From contig NZ_LUTV01000003.1 of NCBI RefSeq assembly GCF_001646945.1, forward strand, positions 266,512 to 330,511: a stretch of DNA of 64,000 nt, given 5' to 3'. The first letter of the stretch is position 1, and every line of letters begins with the position of its first letter. The translations under genes and the position numbers were made by a program. The DNA is from Endozoicomonas ascidiicola. Its GTDB lineage: Bacteria > Pseudomonadota > Gammaproteobacteria > Pseudomonadales > Endozoicomonadaceae. The notes beneath the pieces are model-generated. The model had not been told where the DNA came from, ran no database searches, and was given only the letters and a program-made list of their open reading frames with translations. Of this stretch, positions 41,925 through 53,098 are shown in pieces.

Positions 41925-43118
41925 ATGGCTAAGGAAAAATTTGAACGTAAAAAGCCGCACGTAAACGTCGGCACCATCGGTCACGTTGACCACGGTAAAA
42001 CCACTCTGACTGCTGCGCTGACTCGCGTATGTGCAGAGATCTGGGGCGGCACCATGCGTGCATTCGACCAGATCGATAACGCTCCTGAAGAGCGTGAGCG
42101 TGGTATCACCATCTCTACTGCACACGTAGAGTATGATTCCCCAGCTCGTCACTACGCGCACGTAGACTGCCCAGGCCACGCTGACTATGTTAAAAACATG
42201 ATCACTGGTGCTGCTCAGATGGACGGCGCTATCCTGGTATGTTCCGCTGCTGATGGCCCCATGCCACAGACTCGTGAGCACATCCTGCTGTCTCGTCAGG
42301 TAGGTGTACCATACATCGTGGTATTCCTGAACAAAGCTGACATGGTAGACGACGAAGAGCTGCTGGAACTGGTGGAGATGGAAGTTCGCGAACTTCTGGA
42401 CATGTACGACTTCCCAGGCGACGACACTCCAATCATCATCGGTTCTGCCCTGATGGCTCTGAACGGTGAAGACGCTAACGAAATGGGTACTACCGCTGTT
42501 AAGAAGCTGGTAGAAACTCTGGATTCTTACATCCCAGAGCCAGAACGTGCTATCGATCAGCCGTTCCTGATGCCTATCGAAGACGTATTCTCCATCGCTG
42601 GCCGTGGTACTGTTGTAACTGGTCGTGTTGAGCGTGGTATCGTTAACGTTGGTAACGAAGTAGAAATTATTGGTATCAAAGACACTACCAAGACTACTGT
42701 TACTGGTGTTGAAATGTTCCGTAAGCTGCTTGACGAAGGTCGTGCAGGTGAGAACATCGGTGCTCTGCTGCGTGGTACCAAGCGTGAAGACGTTGAGCGT
42801 GGTCAGTGTCTGGTTAAGCCAGGTACCGTTACTCCGCACACCAAGTTCGAAGCTGAAGTGTACATCCTGTCCAAAGAAGAAGGCGGTCGTCACACTCCAT
42901 TCTTCAAGGGCTACCGTCCACAGTTCTACTTCCGTACTACTGACGTGACTGGTGCTGTTGAGCTGAACGAAGGCGTTGAAATGGTAATGCCTGGTGACAA
43001 CATCAACTTCGTAGCTACTCTGATCAACCCAGTAGCTATGGAAGAAGGTCTGCGTTTCGCGATTCGTGAAGGCGGCCGTACAGTTGGTGCTGGTGTTGTT
43101 GCTAAAATCTTCGAATAA
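41925..43118 (+). CDS. tuf: Elongation factor Tu
   Basis: The product is 397 residues. GTP-binding motifs are [26 protein letters not shown] and NKADMVDD (NKCD in E. coli). The barrel domains 2 and 3 are complete to [16 protein letters not shown]-Tu brings aminoacyl-tRNA to the ribosome. Codon bias is extreme. It is the only tuf copy in the window: the copy normally found between tRNA-Thr and tRNA-Trp is missing. It is followed by a strong terminator. Confidence 0.98.
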   Translation: MAKEKFERKKPHVNVGTIGHVDHGKTTLTAALTRVCAEIWGGTMRAFDQIDNAPEERERGITISTAHVEYDSPARHYAHVDCPGHADYVKNMITGAAQMDGAILVCSAADGPMPQTREHILLSRQVGVPYIVVFLNKADMVDDEELLELVEMEVRELLDMYDFPGDDTPIIIGSALMALNGEDANEMGTTAVKKLVETLDSYIPEPERAIDQPFLMPIEDVFSIAGRGTVVTGRVERGIVNVGNEVEIIGIKDTTKTTVTGVEMFRKLLDEGRAGENIGALLRGTKREDVERGQCLVKPGTVTPHTKFEAEVYILSKEEGGRHTPFFKGYRPQFYFRTTDVTGAVELNEGVEMVMPGDNINFVATLINPVAMEEGLRFAIREGGRTVGAGVVAKIFE

Positions 43119-43150
43119 TCGACGATTTTAAAAGACATAAAGTCACCTCG

Positions 43151-43179
43151 AAAAACCCGGCATTAGCCGGGTTTTTTTT
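43151..43179 (+). terminator. Terminator of the str operon
   Basis: An 11-base perfect stem AAAAACCCGGC / GCCGGGTTTTT with loop ATTA and a T8 run, 32 bases after tuf. This is a typical strong intrinsic terminator. Confidence 0.95.
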
Positions 43180-43272
43180 GACTTTAAAATAGAGGACTGT
43201 TTCTCAATCCTTTATAACTGCATGCAGGATTATTATGTTGGTCGGCAGGTTTGGATCGTTACGGTATTTGGG

Positions 43273-43935
43273 TTAGCGCTTAACGATTAACGATAATCCG
43301 TCAGAAATAGGCAGTATCATCATATCGACACGGTCGTCTTGATGGATCTTTATATTAAGCGCTTTGAGCGCGATAGTATCCTCGTCAATTGCTGTTGCTT
43401 CGGCAACATGTCCGCTCCAAAGCACGTTATCAATAAGGATGAGTCCGCCGGGGCGAATCAGCTTTAAGCATTGCTCGTAATAGGTGTCGTAACCGGTTTT
43501 ATCTGCATCAATAAAAGCCATGTCGAATGAGTTTTCCCGCCCTTCGGTAATGAGTCGTGAAAGGGTTTCAAGTGCGGGGGCTATATTAAGGTCGATGATT
43601 TGATCTACGCCAGCTTGTTTCCAGTAGGGTTTTGCAAGATCTGTGTACTCAGAGCTGATGTCGCAGGCGATGAGTTTTCCATCCTTGGGGAGATTTAGTG
43701 CAACAGACAGTGCGCTGTACCCGGTAAACGTACCGATCTCTATGCAATGTTTAGCGTTGATTAGTTTGGCGAGCATGCCCATGAATTGACCTTGCTCTGG
43801 AGAAATTTGCATGACGCTTCTGGCGTGTTTGCTGGTGAGTATTCTAAGTTGGGCCTGTATTGGGTGTTCTCGTAAGCCAAATTTGTGCAGGTAGTCTATC
43901 AGGGGTTCTGTTAGTTGAAGTGTCTGTGTGCTCAT
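43273..43935 (-). CDS. SAM-dependent O-methyltransferase (COMT/CCoAOMT-like)
   Basis: The product is 220 residues, the usual size of Methyltransf_3 enzymes. The SAM site is CIEIGTFTGYSALSVALNLP (about 68-87) followed by ACDISSEY. The metal-binding residues fit FIDADKTGYDTYYE (Asp) and LIDNVLWSGHV (Asp-Asn). Such enzymes use a divalent metal to methylate catechol-like hydroxyls. The natural substrate is unknown. It lies alone on the minus strand between the str and S10 operons, a spot that in E. coli is far from any such gene. Confidence 0.88.
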   Translation of the reverse strand: MSTQTLQLTEPLIDYLHKFGLREHPIQAQLRILTSKHARSVMQISPEQGQFMGMLAKLINAKHCIEIGTFTGYSALSVALNLPKDGKLIACDISSEYTDLAKPYWKQAGVDQIIDLNIAPALETLSRLITEGRENSFDMAFIDADKTGYDTYYEQCLKLIRPGGLILIDNVLWSGHVAEATAIDEDTIALKALNIKIHQDDRVDMMILPISDGLSLIVKR

Positions 43936-44366
43936 TTTTCTATGCCTTTATTTTGATTCTGCATTGGTAGCAAGTTGGTTGGTGGTACTAAGGGGGGGAG
44001 GCAGCTGGGTAATGTTTGAGGGTTGTCGATAGAGGCACCCCATAATCTCTGGGTAGTGGGGTGCGTCGTAATTCAGGTCGGTATGTTTGTGGTGTTTTTT
44101 GTTTCCTTGGTGGTCTCGGGGTGGATGTTTGCGTCAAAGGTATGATCTCCATTTTTACTTATTCCATATTCGCGTAGATGTTCTTTATAAAATAACAGGT
44201 TATCCTGGGCGGTCAAAAATAAGCAAACGCCTCTCAGGGCTTCAGCTAATCCTTATACATTTCTATGGCTTTAAAAGAGTATGATTTCCAGTAGATGATT
44301 CGACCGTTTTACAGAGAGCAAATCCACTGCCTTCAGGGTTGAGATTAATTTGTCTGAATACTTGTG

Positions 44367-44395
44367 TTGACAGATGCTTTTGTGATTAGTAAAAT
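44367..44395 (+). promoter_or_regulatory. Promoter of the S10 operon
   Basis: TTGACA (44367-44372) and TAAAAT (44390-44395) are exactly 17 bases apart. Transcription would start near 44402, giving a leader of only about 63 bases before rpsJ. The rest of the 43936-44464 gap has no gene that I can support; it contains a G-rich stretch (AAGGGGGGGAGG, near 43990) and the palindrome-like GGCACCCCATA...GTGGGGTGC (about 44033-44064). Confidence 0.85.
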
Positions 44396-44458
44396 TTTGC
44401 GTCCTTTTGTCTTGGTGACATTGATCGCCAGACTTCGTTCTTTATATACCATGGTTAG

Positions 44459-44800
<342 letters not shown>

Positions 44801-44902
44801 TAAGGCCAATGGGCTCTCCATCAAAGTGTGCACACTTTTGTGTAACAGCTCTGAAGTGAGCGGCCATAGTGGGTGTTAGCCCCGTACACGAGAGAGGTTG
44901 AA

Positions 44903-45541
44903 ATGACTATTGGATTAGTCGGCAAGAAACGCGGTATGACCCGTGTTTTCACCGAAGACGGTGCTTCAATACCAGTAACCGTAATCGAAGTTGATCCAAA
45001 CCGCGTTACCCAGGTGAAAACCCAGGCAACCGACGGATATACTGCGATTCAGGTAACTTCTGGTAGCAAAAAAAGCAGCCGTTTAAGCAAGCCAAAGGCT
45101 GGCCACTTCGCCAAAGCAGGCGTTGAAGCTGGTGATGGGCTTTGGGAATTCCGTATCGACGCTGACGCTGAATATAAAGCTGGCGACGTTATCGGTGTAG
45201 ACCTGTTTGAACAAGGTCAGAAAGTAGACGTTACTGGTCAGTCTAAGGGTAAGGGGTTCCAGGGCGTTATCAAACGCTACAACTTCCGTATGCAAGACGC
45301 GACTCACGGTAACTCTCTGTCTCACCGTGCACCTGGCTCTATCGGCCAGTGTCAGACTCCAGGTCGAGTCTTCAAAGGCAAGAAAATGGCTGGACATATG
45401 GGTGCTGAGAAAGTAACCGTACAGTCCTTGGAAATCGTTCGTGTAGATGGCGAGCGTAACCTGCTGCTGGTAAAAGGCGCAGTACCTGGTGCTACCGGTG
45501 CTGACGTTGTTGTTAAACCAGCAGTGAAAGCTGGCGCCTGA
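44903..45541 (+). CDS. rplC: 50S ribosomal protein L3
   Basis: The product is 212 residues from the ATG at 44903 ([20 protein letters not shown]), preceded by GAGAGGTTG; an upstream GTG at 44873 is less likely. The long central loop [32 protein letters not shown] reaches the peptidyl-transferase centre (only part quoted: [19 protein letters not shown]). L3 nucleates 50S assembly. rplD follows 12 bases later. Confidence 0.96.
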   Translation: MTIGLVGKKRGMTRVFTEDGASIPVTVIEVDPNRVTQVKTQATDGYTAIQVTSGSKKSSRLSKPKAGHFAKAGVEAGDGLWEFRIDADAEYKAGDVIGVDLFEQGQKVDVTGQSKGKGFQGVIKRYNFRMQDATHGNSLSHRAPGSIGQCQTPGRVFKGKKMAGHMGAEKVTVQSLEIVRVDGERNLLLVKGAVPGATGADVVVKPAVKAGA

Positions 45542-45553
45542 GGGGATTAGATT

Positions 45554-46156
45554 ATGGAACTGAAGGTAAACGGTGCAGATGCCGTTCAGGTCTCAGACGT
45601 AACTTTTGCCACTGAATTCAACGAAACTCTGGTTCACCAGGCGGTTGTTGCTTTCATGGCGGGTTCTCGTCAAGGTACCAAGGCTCAAAAGACACGCAGC
45701 GAAGTTAGCGGCGGTGGTCGTAAGCCATGGCGTCAAAAAGGTTCCGGTCGTGCGCGCGCCGGTACCATCCGTAGCCCATTGTGGCGCGGGGGCGGCAGAA
45801 CATTTGCTGCTAAACCACAGAATCACACTCAAAAGCTGAACAAAAAGATGTACCGCGCAGCACTGCGCTCCATCTTGTCTGAGCTGGTTCGTCAAGATCG
45901 TCTGGTGGTGGTTGAGCAGTTCGCTGTTGAATCTCCTAAGACAAAACTGGTTGTTGCCAAGCTGAATGAGCTGAACGCTAACGGCGCGTTGATCGTGTCC
46001 GAAGAAGTGGATCAGAACATTTATCTGGCTGCTCGCAACATTCCTTATGTGGATGTTCGTGACGTACAGGGTATTGATCCGGTTAGCCTGGTTGCTCACG
46101 ACAAAGTCGTGATGACTGTTGCTGCCATCAAGAAGTTCGAGGAGATGCTGGGATGA
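45554..46156 (+). CDS. rplD: 50S ribosomal protein L4
   Basis: The product is 200 residues (E. coli 201). The extended loop [20 protein letters not shown] lines the peptide exit tunnel and includes the region where macrolide resistance changes occur (wild-type here). In E. coli L4 represses its own S10 operon. Its end overlaps rplW by four bases (ATGA). Confidence 0.96.
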   Translation: MELKVNGADAVQVSDVTFATEFNETLVHQAVVAFMAGSRQGTKAQKTRSEVSGGGRKPWRQKGSGRARAGTIRSPLWRGGGRTFAAKPQNHTQKLNKKMYRAALRSILSELVRQDRLVVVEQFAVESPKTKLVVAKLNELNANGALIVSEEVDQNIYLAARNIPYVDVRDVQGIDPVSLVAHDKVVMTVAAIKKFEEMLG

Positions 46157-46449
46157 ACCAGGAACGTATTTTTAAAGTACTGTTTGGTCCTCACATTTCC
46201 GAGAAGGCCACTGTTGTTGCTGAAGAGCATAACCAGTACGTCTTTAAGGTAGCTAAGGACGCAACCAAGCTCGAAATCAAAAAAGCTGTTGAGCAGCTGT
46301 TTGAAGTCAGCGTTAAAGCTGTCAGGACTGTCGTTGTTAAGGGCAAGACTAAGCGTACACGTTTCGGTATGGGCCATCGCTCAGACTGGAAAAAGGCTTA
46401 CGTCAGCCTGGAGCAAGGTCAGGAAATTGACTTCGCGGACGCGGAATAA
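46153..46449 (+). CDS. rplW: 50S ribosomal protein L23
   Basis: The product is 98 residues. [20 protein letters not shown] and the basic [20 protein letters not shown] segments match the family. L23 sits at the tunnel exit and docks trigger factor and SRP. Its start overlaps the rplD stop, so translation is coupled. Confidence 0.96.
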   Translation: MNQERIFKVLFGPHISEKATVVAEEHNQYVFKVAKDATKLEIKKAVEQLFEVSVKAVRTVVVKGKTKRTRFGMGHRSDWKKAYVSLEQGQEIDFADAE

Positions 46450-46460
46450 GGAGCTAGAGA

Positions 46461-47288
46461 ATGGCAGTTATCAAATGCAAGCCGACTTCTCCAGGTCGCC
46501 GCTTCGTAGTCAAGGTTGTAAACCCTGACCTCCACAAAGGCCGTCCATACGCGCCTCTGCTGGAAAAGAAGTCTAAAACTGGTGGTCGCAACAATGCTGG
46601 CCGTATCACTACCCGTCATCGTGGTGGTGGTCATAAGCAGCACTATCGTATCGTAGATTTTCGTCGTAACAAGGACGGCATTCCAGCTGTTGTTGAGCGT
46701 CTGGAATACGATCCAAACCGTACCGCGCATATCGCTCTGTTGAAATACATTGACGGTGAGCGTCGTTACATTATCGCACCTAAAGGTGTGAAAGCCGGTG
46801 ATCAACTTTTCTCCGGTGTTGATGCCCCAATTAAAGCGGGAAATACATTGCCACTGCGCAATATCCCACAGGGTTCCATCGTACACTGTATTGAAATGAA
46901 GCCTGGTAAAGGCGCTCAGATGATCCGCAGTGCTGGTGCTTCTGCCCAGCTGGTCGCTCGTGACGGTGCTTACGTTACTCTGCGTCTGCGTTCCGGTGAA
47001 ATGCGTAAAGTATTGGCTGACTGTCGTGCCACTCTGGGCGAAGTCTCTAACAGTGAGCACAGTTTGCGCTCCCTGGGTAAAGCGGGTGCTAAGCGCTGGC
47101 GTGGTGTGCGTCCAACCGTTCGTGGTGTTGCCATGAACCCGGTTGATCACCCACATGGTGGTGGTGAAGGTCGTACTTCCGGTGGTCGTCATCCTGTGAC
47201 GCCATGGGGTGTTCCGACTAAGGGTCGTAAGACTCGTTCCAACAAGCGTACGGACAAAATGATCGTACGTCGTCGCAGCGCGAAGTAA
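46461..47288 (+). CDS. rplB: 50S ribosomal protein L2
   Basis: The product is 275 residues. The conserved histidine-containing motif near the peptidyl-transferase centre, [20 protein letters not shown], is intact, and the C-terminus ends in a basic tail [17 protein letters not shown]. It belongs to the primary rRNA-binding proteins. GGAGCTAGAGA precedes the ATG. Confidence 0.97.
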   Translation: MAVIKCKPTSPGRRFVVKVVNPDLHKGRPYAPLLEKKSKTGGRNNAGRITTRHRGGGHKQHYRIVDFRRNKDGIPAVVERLEYDPNRTAHIALLKYIDGERRYIIAPKGVKAGDQLFSGVDAPIKAGNTLPLRNIPQGSIVHCIEMKPGKGAQMIRSAGASAQLVARDGAYVTLRLRSGEMRKVLADCRATLGEVSNSEHSLRSLGKAGAKRWRGVRPTVRGVAMNPVDHPHGGGEGRTSGGRHPVTPWGVPTKGRKTRSNKRTDKMIVRRRSAK

Positions 47289-47309
47289 GCCCAGAGAGAG
47301 GATACGATA

Positions 47310-47588
47310 GTGCCACGTTCACTGAAAAAAGGCCCATTTATCGACCTTCACTTGTTGAAGAAGGTTGAAGAAGCGGCTGACAGCGGCAACAAGCGTCCGA
47401 TCAAGACCTGGTCCCGCCGCTCAATGATTATCCCAACTATGGTTGGTCTGACTTTGGCTGTTCATAACGGTCGTCAGCACGTACCCGTTTTCGTAAGTGA
47501 AGACATGGTCGGCCATAAGCTGGGCGAGTTTGCTGCTACCCGTACATATCGCGGCCACGCAGCAGACAAAAAGGCCAAGAAGCGCTAA
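47310..47588 (+). CDS. rpsS: 30S ribosomal protein S19
   Basis: The product is 92 residues and starts with GTG ([20 protein letters not shown]) after AGAGAGGATACGATA. The family signature [16 protein letters not shown] is present. S19 forms the head of the 30S subunit with S13. rplV follows 11 bases later. Confidence 0.96.
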   Translation: MPRSLKKGPFIDLHLLKKVEEAADSGNKRPIKTWSRRSMIIPTMVGLTLAVHNGRQHVPVFVSEDMVGHKLGEFAATRTYRGHAADKKAKKR

Positions 47589-47599
47589 GGGGTTATGAA

Positions 47600-47935
47600 A
47601 TGAAAGAAGTTGCTGCTATGCATAAAGGCGCTCGCATTTCTGCCCAGAAAGCGCGTCTGGTCGCTGACCAGATTCGTGGCAAGGCAGTAGGCGAAGCCCT
47701 GAATTTGTTGAGCTACAGCCCTAAGAAAGCTGCGGTTCTGGTTAAGAAAGTGCTTGAGTCTGCTATTGCAAACGCTGAGCACAATGACGGCATGGATATT
47801 GATGAGCTGAAAGTGTCTACTTGCTTCGTTGACGAAGCAATGACCATGAAGCGCATTCGTCCACGTGCCAAGGGTCGTGCTGATCGCATTCTGAAGCGGT
47901 CTTGCCATATTACGGTTAAGGTTGCAGAGGTCTAA
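47600..47935 (+). CDS. rplV: 50S ribosomal protein L22
   Basis: The product is 111 residues. A conserved start [19 protein letters not shown] and the beta-hairpin [20 protein letters not shown], which reaches into the exit tunnel, are seen. [12 protein letters not shown] is the wild-type macrolide-sensitive hairpin. A second ATG five codons in is possible but the first suits the ribosome site AAGGGGTTATGAA. Confidence 0.96.
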   Translation: MKEVAAMHKGARISAQKARLVADQIRGKAVGEALNLLSYSPKKAAVLVKKVLESAIANAEHNDGMDIDELKVSTCFVDEAMTMKRIRPRAKGRADRILKRSCHITVKVAEV

Positions 47936-47946
47936 GGAGCGGTCAC

Positions 47947-48651
47947 ATGGGTCAAAAAGTACATCCTAATGGAATTCGCCTTGGCATCGTCAAGCCTCAT
48001 CGTTCAGTCTGGTTCGCAGACGGTAGCGATTACGCTGACAAGCTGAATGCCGATCTAGCAGTGCGTAGTTTCATTGAAAAGAAGCTGAAAAATGCTTCTG
48101 TCAGTCATGTTGATATCCAGCGTCCAGCTCAAAGCGCTCGTATTACTATTCACACTGCCCGTCCAGGTATCGTGATTGGTAAGAAAGGCGAAGACGTTGA
48201 GAAGCTGCGTCAGGCCATTACCAAAATGATGGGCGTGCCTGTGCACATCAACATTGAAGAAATTCGTAAGCCTGAACTGAATGCCATGCTGGTAGCTCAG
48301 AGCATCGCTGGTCAGCTGGAGCGTCGTGTGATGTTCCGTCGTGCCATGAAGCGCTCTGTACAAAATGCTATGCGTATGGGTGCCAAGGGCATCAAGATTC
48401 AGTTGAGTGGTCGTCTGGGTGGCGCTGAAATCGCACGTACCGAATGGTACCGCGAAGGTCGTGTGCCGCTTCACACTCTGCGTGCTGATATTGATTACGC
48501 ACAGTACGAAGCCCTGACTACTTACGGTATCCTGGGCGTGAAGGTCTGGATCTTTAAAGGCGAAGTAATTGGTGGCGTTCCACCGGTTATTGAAACTCCA
48601 AAAGATCAGCAGCCACGTCGCCCTAATAAAAAGCGTCAAGCTAAGAATTAA
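47947..48651 (+). CDS. rpsC: 30S ribosomal protein S3
   Basis: The product is 234 residues. The KH domain carries [15 protein letters not shown] (GxxG-type loop), and the C-terminal domain has [22 protein letters not shown]3 lines the mRNA entry tunnel and helps unwind mRNA. It ends 11 bases before rplP. Confidence 0.96.
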   Translation: MGQKVHPNGIRLGIVKPHRSVWFADGSDYADKLNADLAVRSFIEKKLKNASVSHVDIQRPAQSARITIHTARPGIVIGKKGEDVEKLRQAITKMMGVPVHINIEEIRKPELNAMLVAQSIAGQLERRVMFRRAMKRSVQNAMRMGAKGIKIQLSGRLGGAEIARTEWYREGRVPLHTLRADIDYAQYEALTTYGILGVKVWIFKGEVIGGVPPVIETPKDQQPRRPNKKRQAKN

Positions 48652-48662
48652 GGAGCGCGGAA

Positions 48663-49076
48663 ATGTTACAACCTAAACGTACTAAGTTCCGTAAGCAGAT
48701 GAAAGGCCGCAACCGCGGTCTGGCTCTGCGCGGCTCCAAGGTTAGCTTCGGCGAATACGCATTGAAAGCTGTTGGTCGTGGACGTATAACTGCGCGTCAG
48801 ATTGAAGCGGCTCGTCGTGCCATGACCCGTCACGTTAAGCGTGGTGGTAAAATCTGGATCCGCGTCTTCCCAGACAAGCCGATCACCGGCAAGCCTCTTG
48901 AGGTTCGTCAGGGTAAAGGTAAGGGTAACGTGGAATACTGGGTGTGCCAGATTCAACCAGGCCGCGTTCTCTATGAGATGGAAGGTGTGTCCGAAGAGCT
49001 GGCTCGTGAAGCCTTTGCTCTGGCTGCTGCGAAGCTGCCACTGGAAACTACCTTCGTTAAGCGGAGCGTAATGTGA
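48663..49076 (+). CDS. rplP: 50S ribosomal protein L16
   Basis: The product is 137 residues. [19 protein letters not shown] and the arginine-containing motif [20 protein letters not shown] match L16, which binds near the A-site tRNA elbow. The stop codon TGA shares its last base with the ATG of rpmC. Confidence 0.96.
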   Translation: MLQPKRTKFRKQMKGRNRGLALRGSKVSFGEYALKAVGRGRITARQIEAARRAMTRHVKRGGKIWIRVFPDKPITGKPLEVRQGKGKGNVEYWVCQIQPGRVLYEMEGVSEELAREAFALAAAKLPLETTFVKRSVM

Positions 49077-49267
49077 TGAATGCTGCTGAACTGCGTGAAA
49101 AGTCTGTAGAGGAGCTCAATACTGAGCTTCTCTCTCTGCTGCGGGATCAGTTTAATTTCCGTATGCAGAAAGCTACTGGCCAAATGGCACAGAGTCATCT
49201 GCTGAAGCAGGTTAAGCGCGACATCGCTCGCGTGAAAACCATCCTGAACCAAAAGGCAGGAGCGTAA
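49076..49267 (+). CDS. rpmC: 50S ribosomal protein L29
   Basis: The product is 63 residues from the ATG at 49076, the same length as in E. coli; a GTG three bases earlier overlaps it and would add one Met. [20 protein letters not shown] and [19 protein letters not shown] are diagnostic. L29 lies at the tunnel exit next to L23. Confidence 0.95.
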   Translation: MNAAELREKSVEELNTELLSLLRDQFNFRMQKATGQMAQSHLLKQVKRDIARVKTILNQKAGA

Positions 49268-49271
49268 AAAG

Positions 49272-49535
49272 ATGACTGAAGCCAAAATGGTCCGTACTCT
49301 TACCGGCAAGGTTGTGAGCGACAAGATGGATAAAACCGTCACTGTTCTCATCGAACGCCGGGTAAAGCATCCGCTTCTGGGTAAAATCGTGAAGCGGTCC
49401 ACCAAGTTGCACGCTCATGATGAGAACAACGAATGCCGTATGGGCGACGTTGTAACCATTAAAGAGACGCGTCCTCTGTCAAAGAGCAAGACATTTGCAC
49501 TTGTATCCATTGACGAGCGTGCCACTCAGATCTAA
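49272..49535 (+). CDS. rpsQ: 30S ribosomal protein S17
   Basis: The product is 87 residues with the OB-fold core [20 protein letters not shown] and [20 protein letters not shown]. It binds helix 11 of 16S rRNA. It is the last gene of the S10 operon; a new promoter follows. Confidence 0.96.
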   Translation: MTEAKMVRTLTGKVVSDKMDKTVTVLIERRVKHPLLGKIVKRSTKLHAHDENNECRMGDVVTIKETRPLSKSKTFALVSIDERATQI

Positions 49536-49591
49536 GGCTTTGGTGCTTTGGGCTTGAGTTGATGATAGCCGGTCTGGCAGATGGTTTTTTA

Positions 49592-49620
49592 TTGTCTGTC
49601 GGATCGGCTGTTTGTATGAT
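49592..49620 (+). promoter_or_regulatory. Promoter of the spc operon
   Basis: TTGTCT (49592-49597) and TATGAT (49615-49620) are 17 bases apart, five- and five-of-six-like matches to sigma-70 boxes. It lies in the 129-base gap between rpsQ and rplN, the place of the spc promoter in E. coli. Transcription would start near 49627. Confidence 0.75.
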
Positions 49621-49664
49621 AGCCGGCGAGTACCCGCCTGCAGTTTGGGCTTGGAGATAAAGTA

Positions 49665-50033
49665 ATGATCCAAACAGAAAGTGAACTCGAAGTCGCTGAT
49701 AACAGCGGCGCACGTCGAGTACAATGTATCAAGGTGTTGGGAGGCTCCCATCGCCGTTACGCACACATTGGTGACATCATCAAAGTATCCGTTAAGGAAG
49801 CAATTCCACGCGGTAAGGTCAAAAAAGGCCAGGTGATGAACGCCGTTGTTGTTCGTACACGTAAAGGTGTTCGTCGTCCAGACGGCTCCCTGATCAAGTT
49901 CGATGGCAATGCGGCTGTTCTGCTTAACGCAAACAACCAGCCTATCGGTACACGTATCTTTGGACCAGTGACTCGTGAACTGCGCGGTGAGCAGTTTATG
50001 AAGATCATTTCACTGGCCCCAGAAGTACTGTAA
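49665..50033 (+). CDS. rplN: 50S ribosomal protein L14
   Basis: The product is 122 residues. [20 protein letters not shown] and [20 protein letters not shown] are the family hallmarks. L14 forms an intersubunit bridge with 16S helix 14. GGAGATAAAGTA is the ribosome site. It opens the spc operon. Confidence 0.96.
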   Translation: MIQTESELEVADNSGARRVQCIKVLGGSHRRYAHIGDIIKVSVKEAIPRGKVKKGQVMNAVVVRTRKGVRRPDGSLIKFDGNAAVLLNANNQPIGTRIFGPVTRELRGEQFMKIISLAPEVL

Positions 50034-50045
50034 CGGGAGCAGAAC

Positions 50046-50363
50046 ATGAAAAAGATCCGTCGTGATGACGAAGTCATCGTAATTGCCGGCAAGGACAAAG
50101 GTAAGCGCGGTAAAGTGCAAACCGTTCGTGCTGACGGCAAACTGATTGTTTCTGGTATCAACATGATGAAGAAACATCAGAAGCCTAACCCAATGTTGGG
50201 CACTCCTGGTGGAATCGTAGAGAAAGAAGCGGCTATTCAAGCTTCTAACGTTGCGCTTCTGAACCCTGAAACCAACAAGGCTGATCGTGTTGGCTTTACC
50301 ACTTCTGAAGATGGTAAAAAGCAGCGCGTATTCAAGTCTAACGGCAAGCCTGTTGGCGCGTAA
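50046..50363 (+). CDS. rplX: 50S ribosomal protein L24
   Basis: The product is 105 residues. The KOW motif [20 protein letters not shown] at the N-terminus and the [17 protein letters not shown] segment identify L24, an early 23S assembly protein. It lies 12 bases after rplN. Confidence 0.96.
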   Translation: MKKIRRDDEVIVIAGKDKGKRGKVQTVRADGKLIVSGINMMKKHQKPNPMLGTPGGIVEKEAAIQASNVALLNPETNKADRVGFTTSEDGKKQRVFKSNGKPVGA

Positions 50364-50373
50364 GGGGAGAGTG

Positions 50374-50913
50374 ATGGCAAATTTCAAAACTAAATATCGT
50401 GAAGAGATTCTTCCAAAGCTCAAAGAAGAGCTTGGTGTGAAGAACGTTCATGAAGTGCCACGCATTACCAAAATCACCCTGAACATGGGTGTGGGTGAAG
50501 CGATTGGTGACAAGAAAGTCATCGAGCACGCACTGGCCGACATGGAAAAAATCGCCGGTCAGAAGCCTGTGGTAACCAAGGCTCGCAACTCTGTTGCTGG
50601 CTTCAAGGTTCGTGAAGGTTGGCCAATCGGTGTGAAGGTAACTCTGCGTAGCGATCGCATGTATGAGTTCCTGGAGCGTCTGGTTGACATCGCTCTGCCA
50701 CGTGTACGTGACTTCCGTGGTGTGAGTGCCAAGTCCTTCGACGGACGTGGTAACTACAGCATGGGTGTTAAAGAGCAGATCATCTTCCCTGAAGTTGATT
50801 ATGACAAAATCGACACTCTTCGCGGTCTGGACATTACTCTGACCACAACTGCCAAGAATGACGATGAAGGCCGTGCTCTGCTGAAGGCTTTCAACTTCCC
50901 ATTCCGTAACTGA
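50374..50913 (+). CDS. rplE: 50S ribosomal protein L5
   Basis: The product is 179 residues, the E. coli length, from the ATG at 50374 ([19 protein letters not shown]) after [26 protein letters not shown] and [20 protein letters not shown] are conserved. L5 binds 5S rRNA. An upstream in-frame ATG lies inside rplX and is not used. Confidence 0.96.
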   Translation: MANFKTKYREEILPKLKEELGVKNVHEVPRITKITLNMGVGEAIGDKKVIEHALADMEKIAGQKPVVTKARNSVAGFKVREGWPIGVKVTLRSDRMYEFLERLVDIALPRVRDFRGVSAKSFDGRGNYSMGVKEQIIFPEVDYDKIDTLRGLDITLTTTAKNDDEGRALLKAFNFPFRN

Positions 50914-50929
50914 TACAGGTACGAGTTTT

Positions 50930-51235
50930 ATGGCAAAAGTATCCATGAAGCAACGGGAACTGAAGCGTCAGCAAACCGTTGCCAAATTCGCTGAAAAGCG
51001 CGCACAGCTGAAAGCTGTGATTAACAATCCTAACAGCACTGAAGATGAGCGTTGGGATGCACAGGTAGCTCTTCAAAAGCAACCACGTGATGCGAGCAAA
51101 GCTCGTCTGCGTAACCGTTGTCGAGTTACTGGACGTCCACACGGCGTTCTGCGCAAATTCGGCCTGAGCCGTATCAAGCTGCGTGAAGCAGCGATGCGTG
51201 GTGATGTTCCAGGTCTGGTTAAGGCCAGCTGGTAA
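50930..51235 (+). CDS. rpsN: 30S ribosomal protein S14
   Basis: The product is 101 residues and of the long, zinc-free form (no CxxC pairs): [20 protein letters not shown] and [20 protein letters not shown]. Organisms with the short zinc form differ here. It sits 16 bases after rplE. Confidence 0.96.
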   Translation: MAKVSMKQRELKRQQTVAKFAEKRAQLKAVINNPNSTEDERWDAQVALQKQPRDASKARLRNRCRVTGRPHGVLRKFGLSRIKLREAAMRGDVPGLVKASW

Positions 51236-51263
51236 GCCATTTCATCTTCGGGAGATATAGATA

Positions 51264-51656
51264 ATGAGTATGCAGGACCCGTTAGCAGATATGCTAACTC
51301 GTATCCGTAATGCCCAGATGGCAGAGCACGCCTCTGTCACCATGCCATCCTCAAAAATCAAAGTGGCTGTAGCCAAGGTTTTAAAGGATGAAGGTTTTGT
51401 TGCTGACTACAGCGTAGCTGGCGACGTTAAAACTGAACTGACCATCGAACTGAAATACTTCGAAGGCAAGCCAGTTATTGAAAGCCTTAAGCGCAGCAGT
51501 CGTCCAGGTTTGCGTTCATACGCAGGCAAGGAAGCTCTGCCTAAAGTAAACAGCGGTCTGGGTATCGCTATCGTGTCAACCAACAAAGGTGTAATGACCG
51601 AACGTGCTGCTCGTGCAGCCGGTGTTGGTGGCGAAATTCTCTGCACAGTATTCTAA
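51264..51656 (+). CDS. rpsH: 30S ribosomal protein S8
   Basis: The product is 130 residues. [20 protein letters not shown] and the C-terminal [20 protein letters not shown] identify it. S8 binds 16S helix 21 and, in E. coli, represses the spc operon at rplE. GGGAGATATAGATA precedes the start. Confidence 0.96.
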   Translation: MSMQDPLADMLTRIRNAQMAEHASVTMPSSKIKVAVAKVLKDEGFVADYSVAGDVKTELTIELKYFEGKPVIESLKRSSRPGLRSYAGKEALPKVNSGLGIAIVSTNKGVMTERAARAAGVGGEILCTVF

Positions 51657-51668
51657 GGGAGGGGTATT

Positions 51669-52202
51669 ATGTCTCGAGTAGCCAAAAGCCCTGTTGCTAT
51701 CCCTGCTGGTGTAGAGATCAAGCACGATGGCCAAGGTCTGATTATCAAAGGACCTAAAGGTCAACTGGAACTTGTTGTTCACAACAATGTCGAAGTTGCA
51801 CAGGAAGAAAACGTTCTGACGTTTGCTCCACGTGATGGTGCCAAGTACTCACGTGCTCTGGCAGGAACCACCCGTGCTCTGGTTAACAACATGGTAACTG
51901 GCGTCACCACTGGCTTTGCTAAAAAGCTTCAGCTGGTTGGTGTTGGTTATCGTGCACAGGCCAAGGGTAATACCTTGACTTTGAACCTGGGCTTCTCCCA
52001 TCCGGTTGAATACAGCCTGCCAAAAGGCGTGACTGCAGAAACCCCAACCCAGACTGAAATTCTGGTACAGGGTATCGACAAGCAGTTGGTCGGACAGGTT
52101 GCTGCGGAAATTCGTGAATTCCGTCGTCCTGAGCCTTATAAAGGTAAGGGTGTTCGCTATGCTGACGAACGTGTTCGTCGCAAAGAAGCCAAGAAAAAGT
52201 AA
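51669..52202 (+). CDS. rplF: 50S ribosomal protein L6
   Basis: The product is 177 residues with two similar domains. [20 protein letters not shown] and [20 protein letters not shown] are diagnostic. L6 lies near the sarcin-ricin loop; C-terminal changes can give gentamicin resistance and none is evident. It is 12 bases after rpsH. Confidence 0.96.
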   Translation: MSRVAKSPVAIPAGVEIKHDGQGLIIKGPKGQLELVVHNNVEVAQEENVLTFAPRDGAKYSRALAGTTRALVNNMVTGVTTGFAKKLQLVGVGYRAQAKGNTLTLNLGFSHPVEYSLPKGVTAETPTQTEILVQGIDKQLVGQVAAEIREFRRPEPYKGKGVRYADERVRRKEAKKK

Positions 52203-52216
52203 GGTAGGGTGAGATC

Positions 52217-52567
52217 ATGATGGACAAAAAATCTTCTCGCCTGCGTCGTGCCCTTCGTGCAAGGGTTAAGATGCGTGAGCTGGGTGCCATACGTCTGAGC
52301 ATTCATCGTACGCCTCGCCACATTTATGCGCAGGTTATCGCCGCTAACGGCGACAAAGTGTTGGCTACTGCCTCCACTGTTGAAAAAGAACTGCGTGGCG
52401 AAGCTACCGGTAACGTAGATGCTGCCAAGAAAGTTGGTGCTCTGGTTGCTGAACGTGCCAAGGCGGCGGGTGTGACCAAGGTGGCGTTTGACCGCTCTGG
52501 TTTCAAATATCACGGTCGTGTCAAGGCGTTAGCCGATGCAGCCCGTGAAGGCGGACTGGAATTCTAA
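52217..52567 (+). CDS. rplR: 50S ribosomal protein L18
   Basis: The product is 116 residues (115 if the second of two adjacent ATG codons is used). [20 protein letters not shown] and [15 protein letters not shown] match L18, a 5S rRNA binder. It is followed 12 bases later by rpsE. Confidence 0.96.
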   Translation: MMDKKSSRLRRALRARVKMRELGAIRLSIHRTPRHIYAQVIAANGDKVLATASTVEKELRGEATGNVDAAKKVGALVAERAKAAGVTKVAFDRSGFKYHGRVKALADAAREGGLEF

Positions 52568-52579
52568 GGGTAGAACGTC

Positions 52580-53095
52580 ATGGCAAGAGATAGAGATGAT
52601 CGTAAGCCTAACAACGACGAAGGCTTGATTGAGAAGTTGGTACAGGTCAACCGAGTAGCCAAAGTGGTGAAAGGTGGTCGTATCTTCGGCTTTACAGCAC
52701 TGACCGTTGTTGGTGATGGTAAGGGTAAGGTTGGTTTCGGTCGCGGTAAAGCCCGTGAAGTGCCAATCGCTATCCAGAAAGCTATGGAAGCTGCCCGTCG
52801 CAACATGATTAATGTTGACCTGAACGGTGATACTCTGCAGTACGCAGTGAAAGCCCGTCACGGTGCTTCCAAGGTTTACATGCAGCCTGCTTCTGCGGGT
52901 ACTGGTGTTATCGCCGGTGGTGCAATGCGTGCCGTTCTTGAAGTAGCTGGCGTGCATAACGTACTGGCTAAATGCTACGGTTCCACCAATCCTGTGAACG
53001 TCGTTCGTGCAACTTTCAACGGTCTGCGTGACATGCGTTCTCCTGAAGGCATTGCTGCCAAGCGTGGCAAGGCTGTTGAGGACATCCTGGGGTAA
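52580..53095 (+). CDS. rpsE: 30S ribosomal protein S5
   Basis: The product is 171 residues. The dsRBD-like domain reads [20 protein letters not shown] and [20 protein letters not shown]; the loop altered in spectinomycin resistance (VVKGGRI) is wild type. S5 helps decoding fidelity. It ends 3 bases before rpmD. Confidence 0.96.
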   Translation: MARDRDDRKPNNDEGLIEKLVQVNRVAKVVKGGRIFGFTALTVVGDGKGKVGFGRGKAREVPIAIQKAMEAARRNMINVDLNGDTLQYAVKARHGASKVYMQPASAGTGVIAGGAMRAVLEVAGVHNVLAKCYGSTNPVNVVRATFNGLRDMRSPEGIAAKRGKAVEDILG

Positions 53096-53098
53096 GTC

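Noticed and set aside
44087..44284. A 65-codon frame upstream of rpsJ
   Set aside because: No ribosome site, odd composition (Trp/Cys-rich), and it lies in the promoter region.
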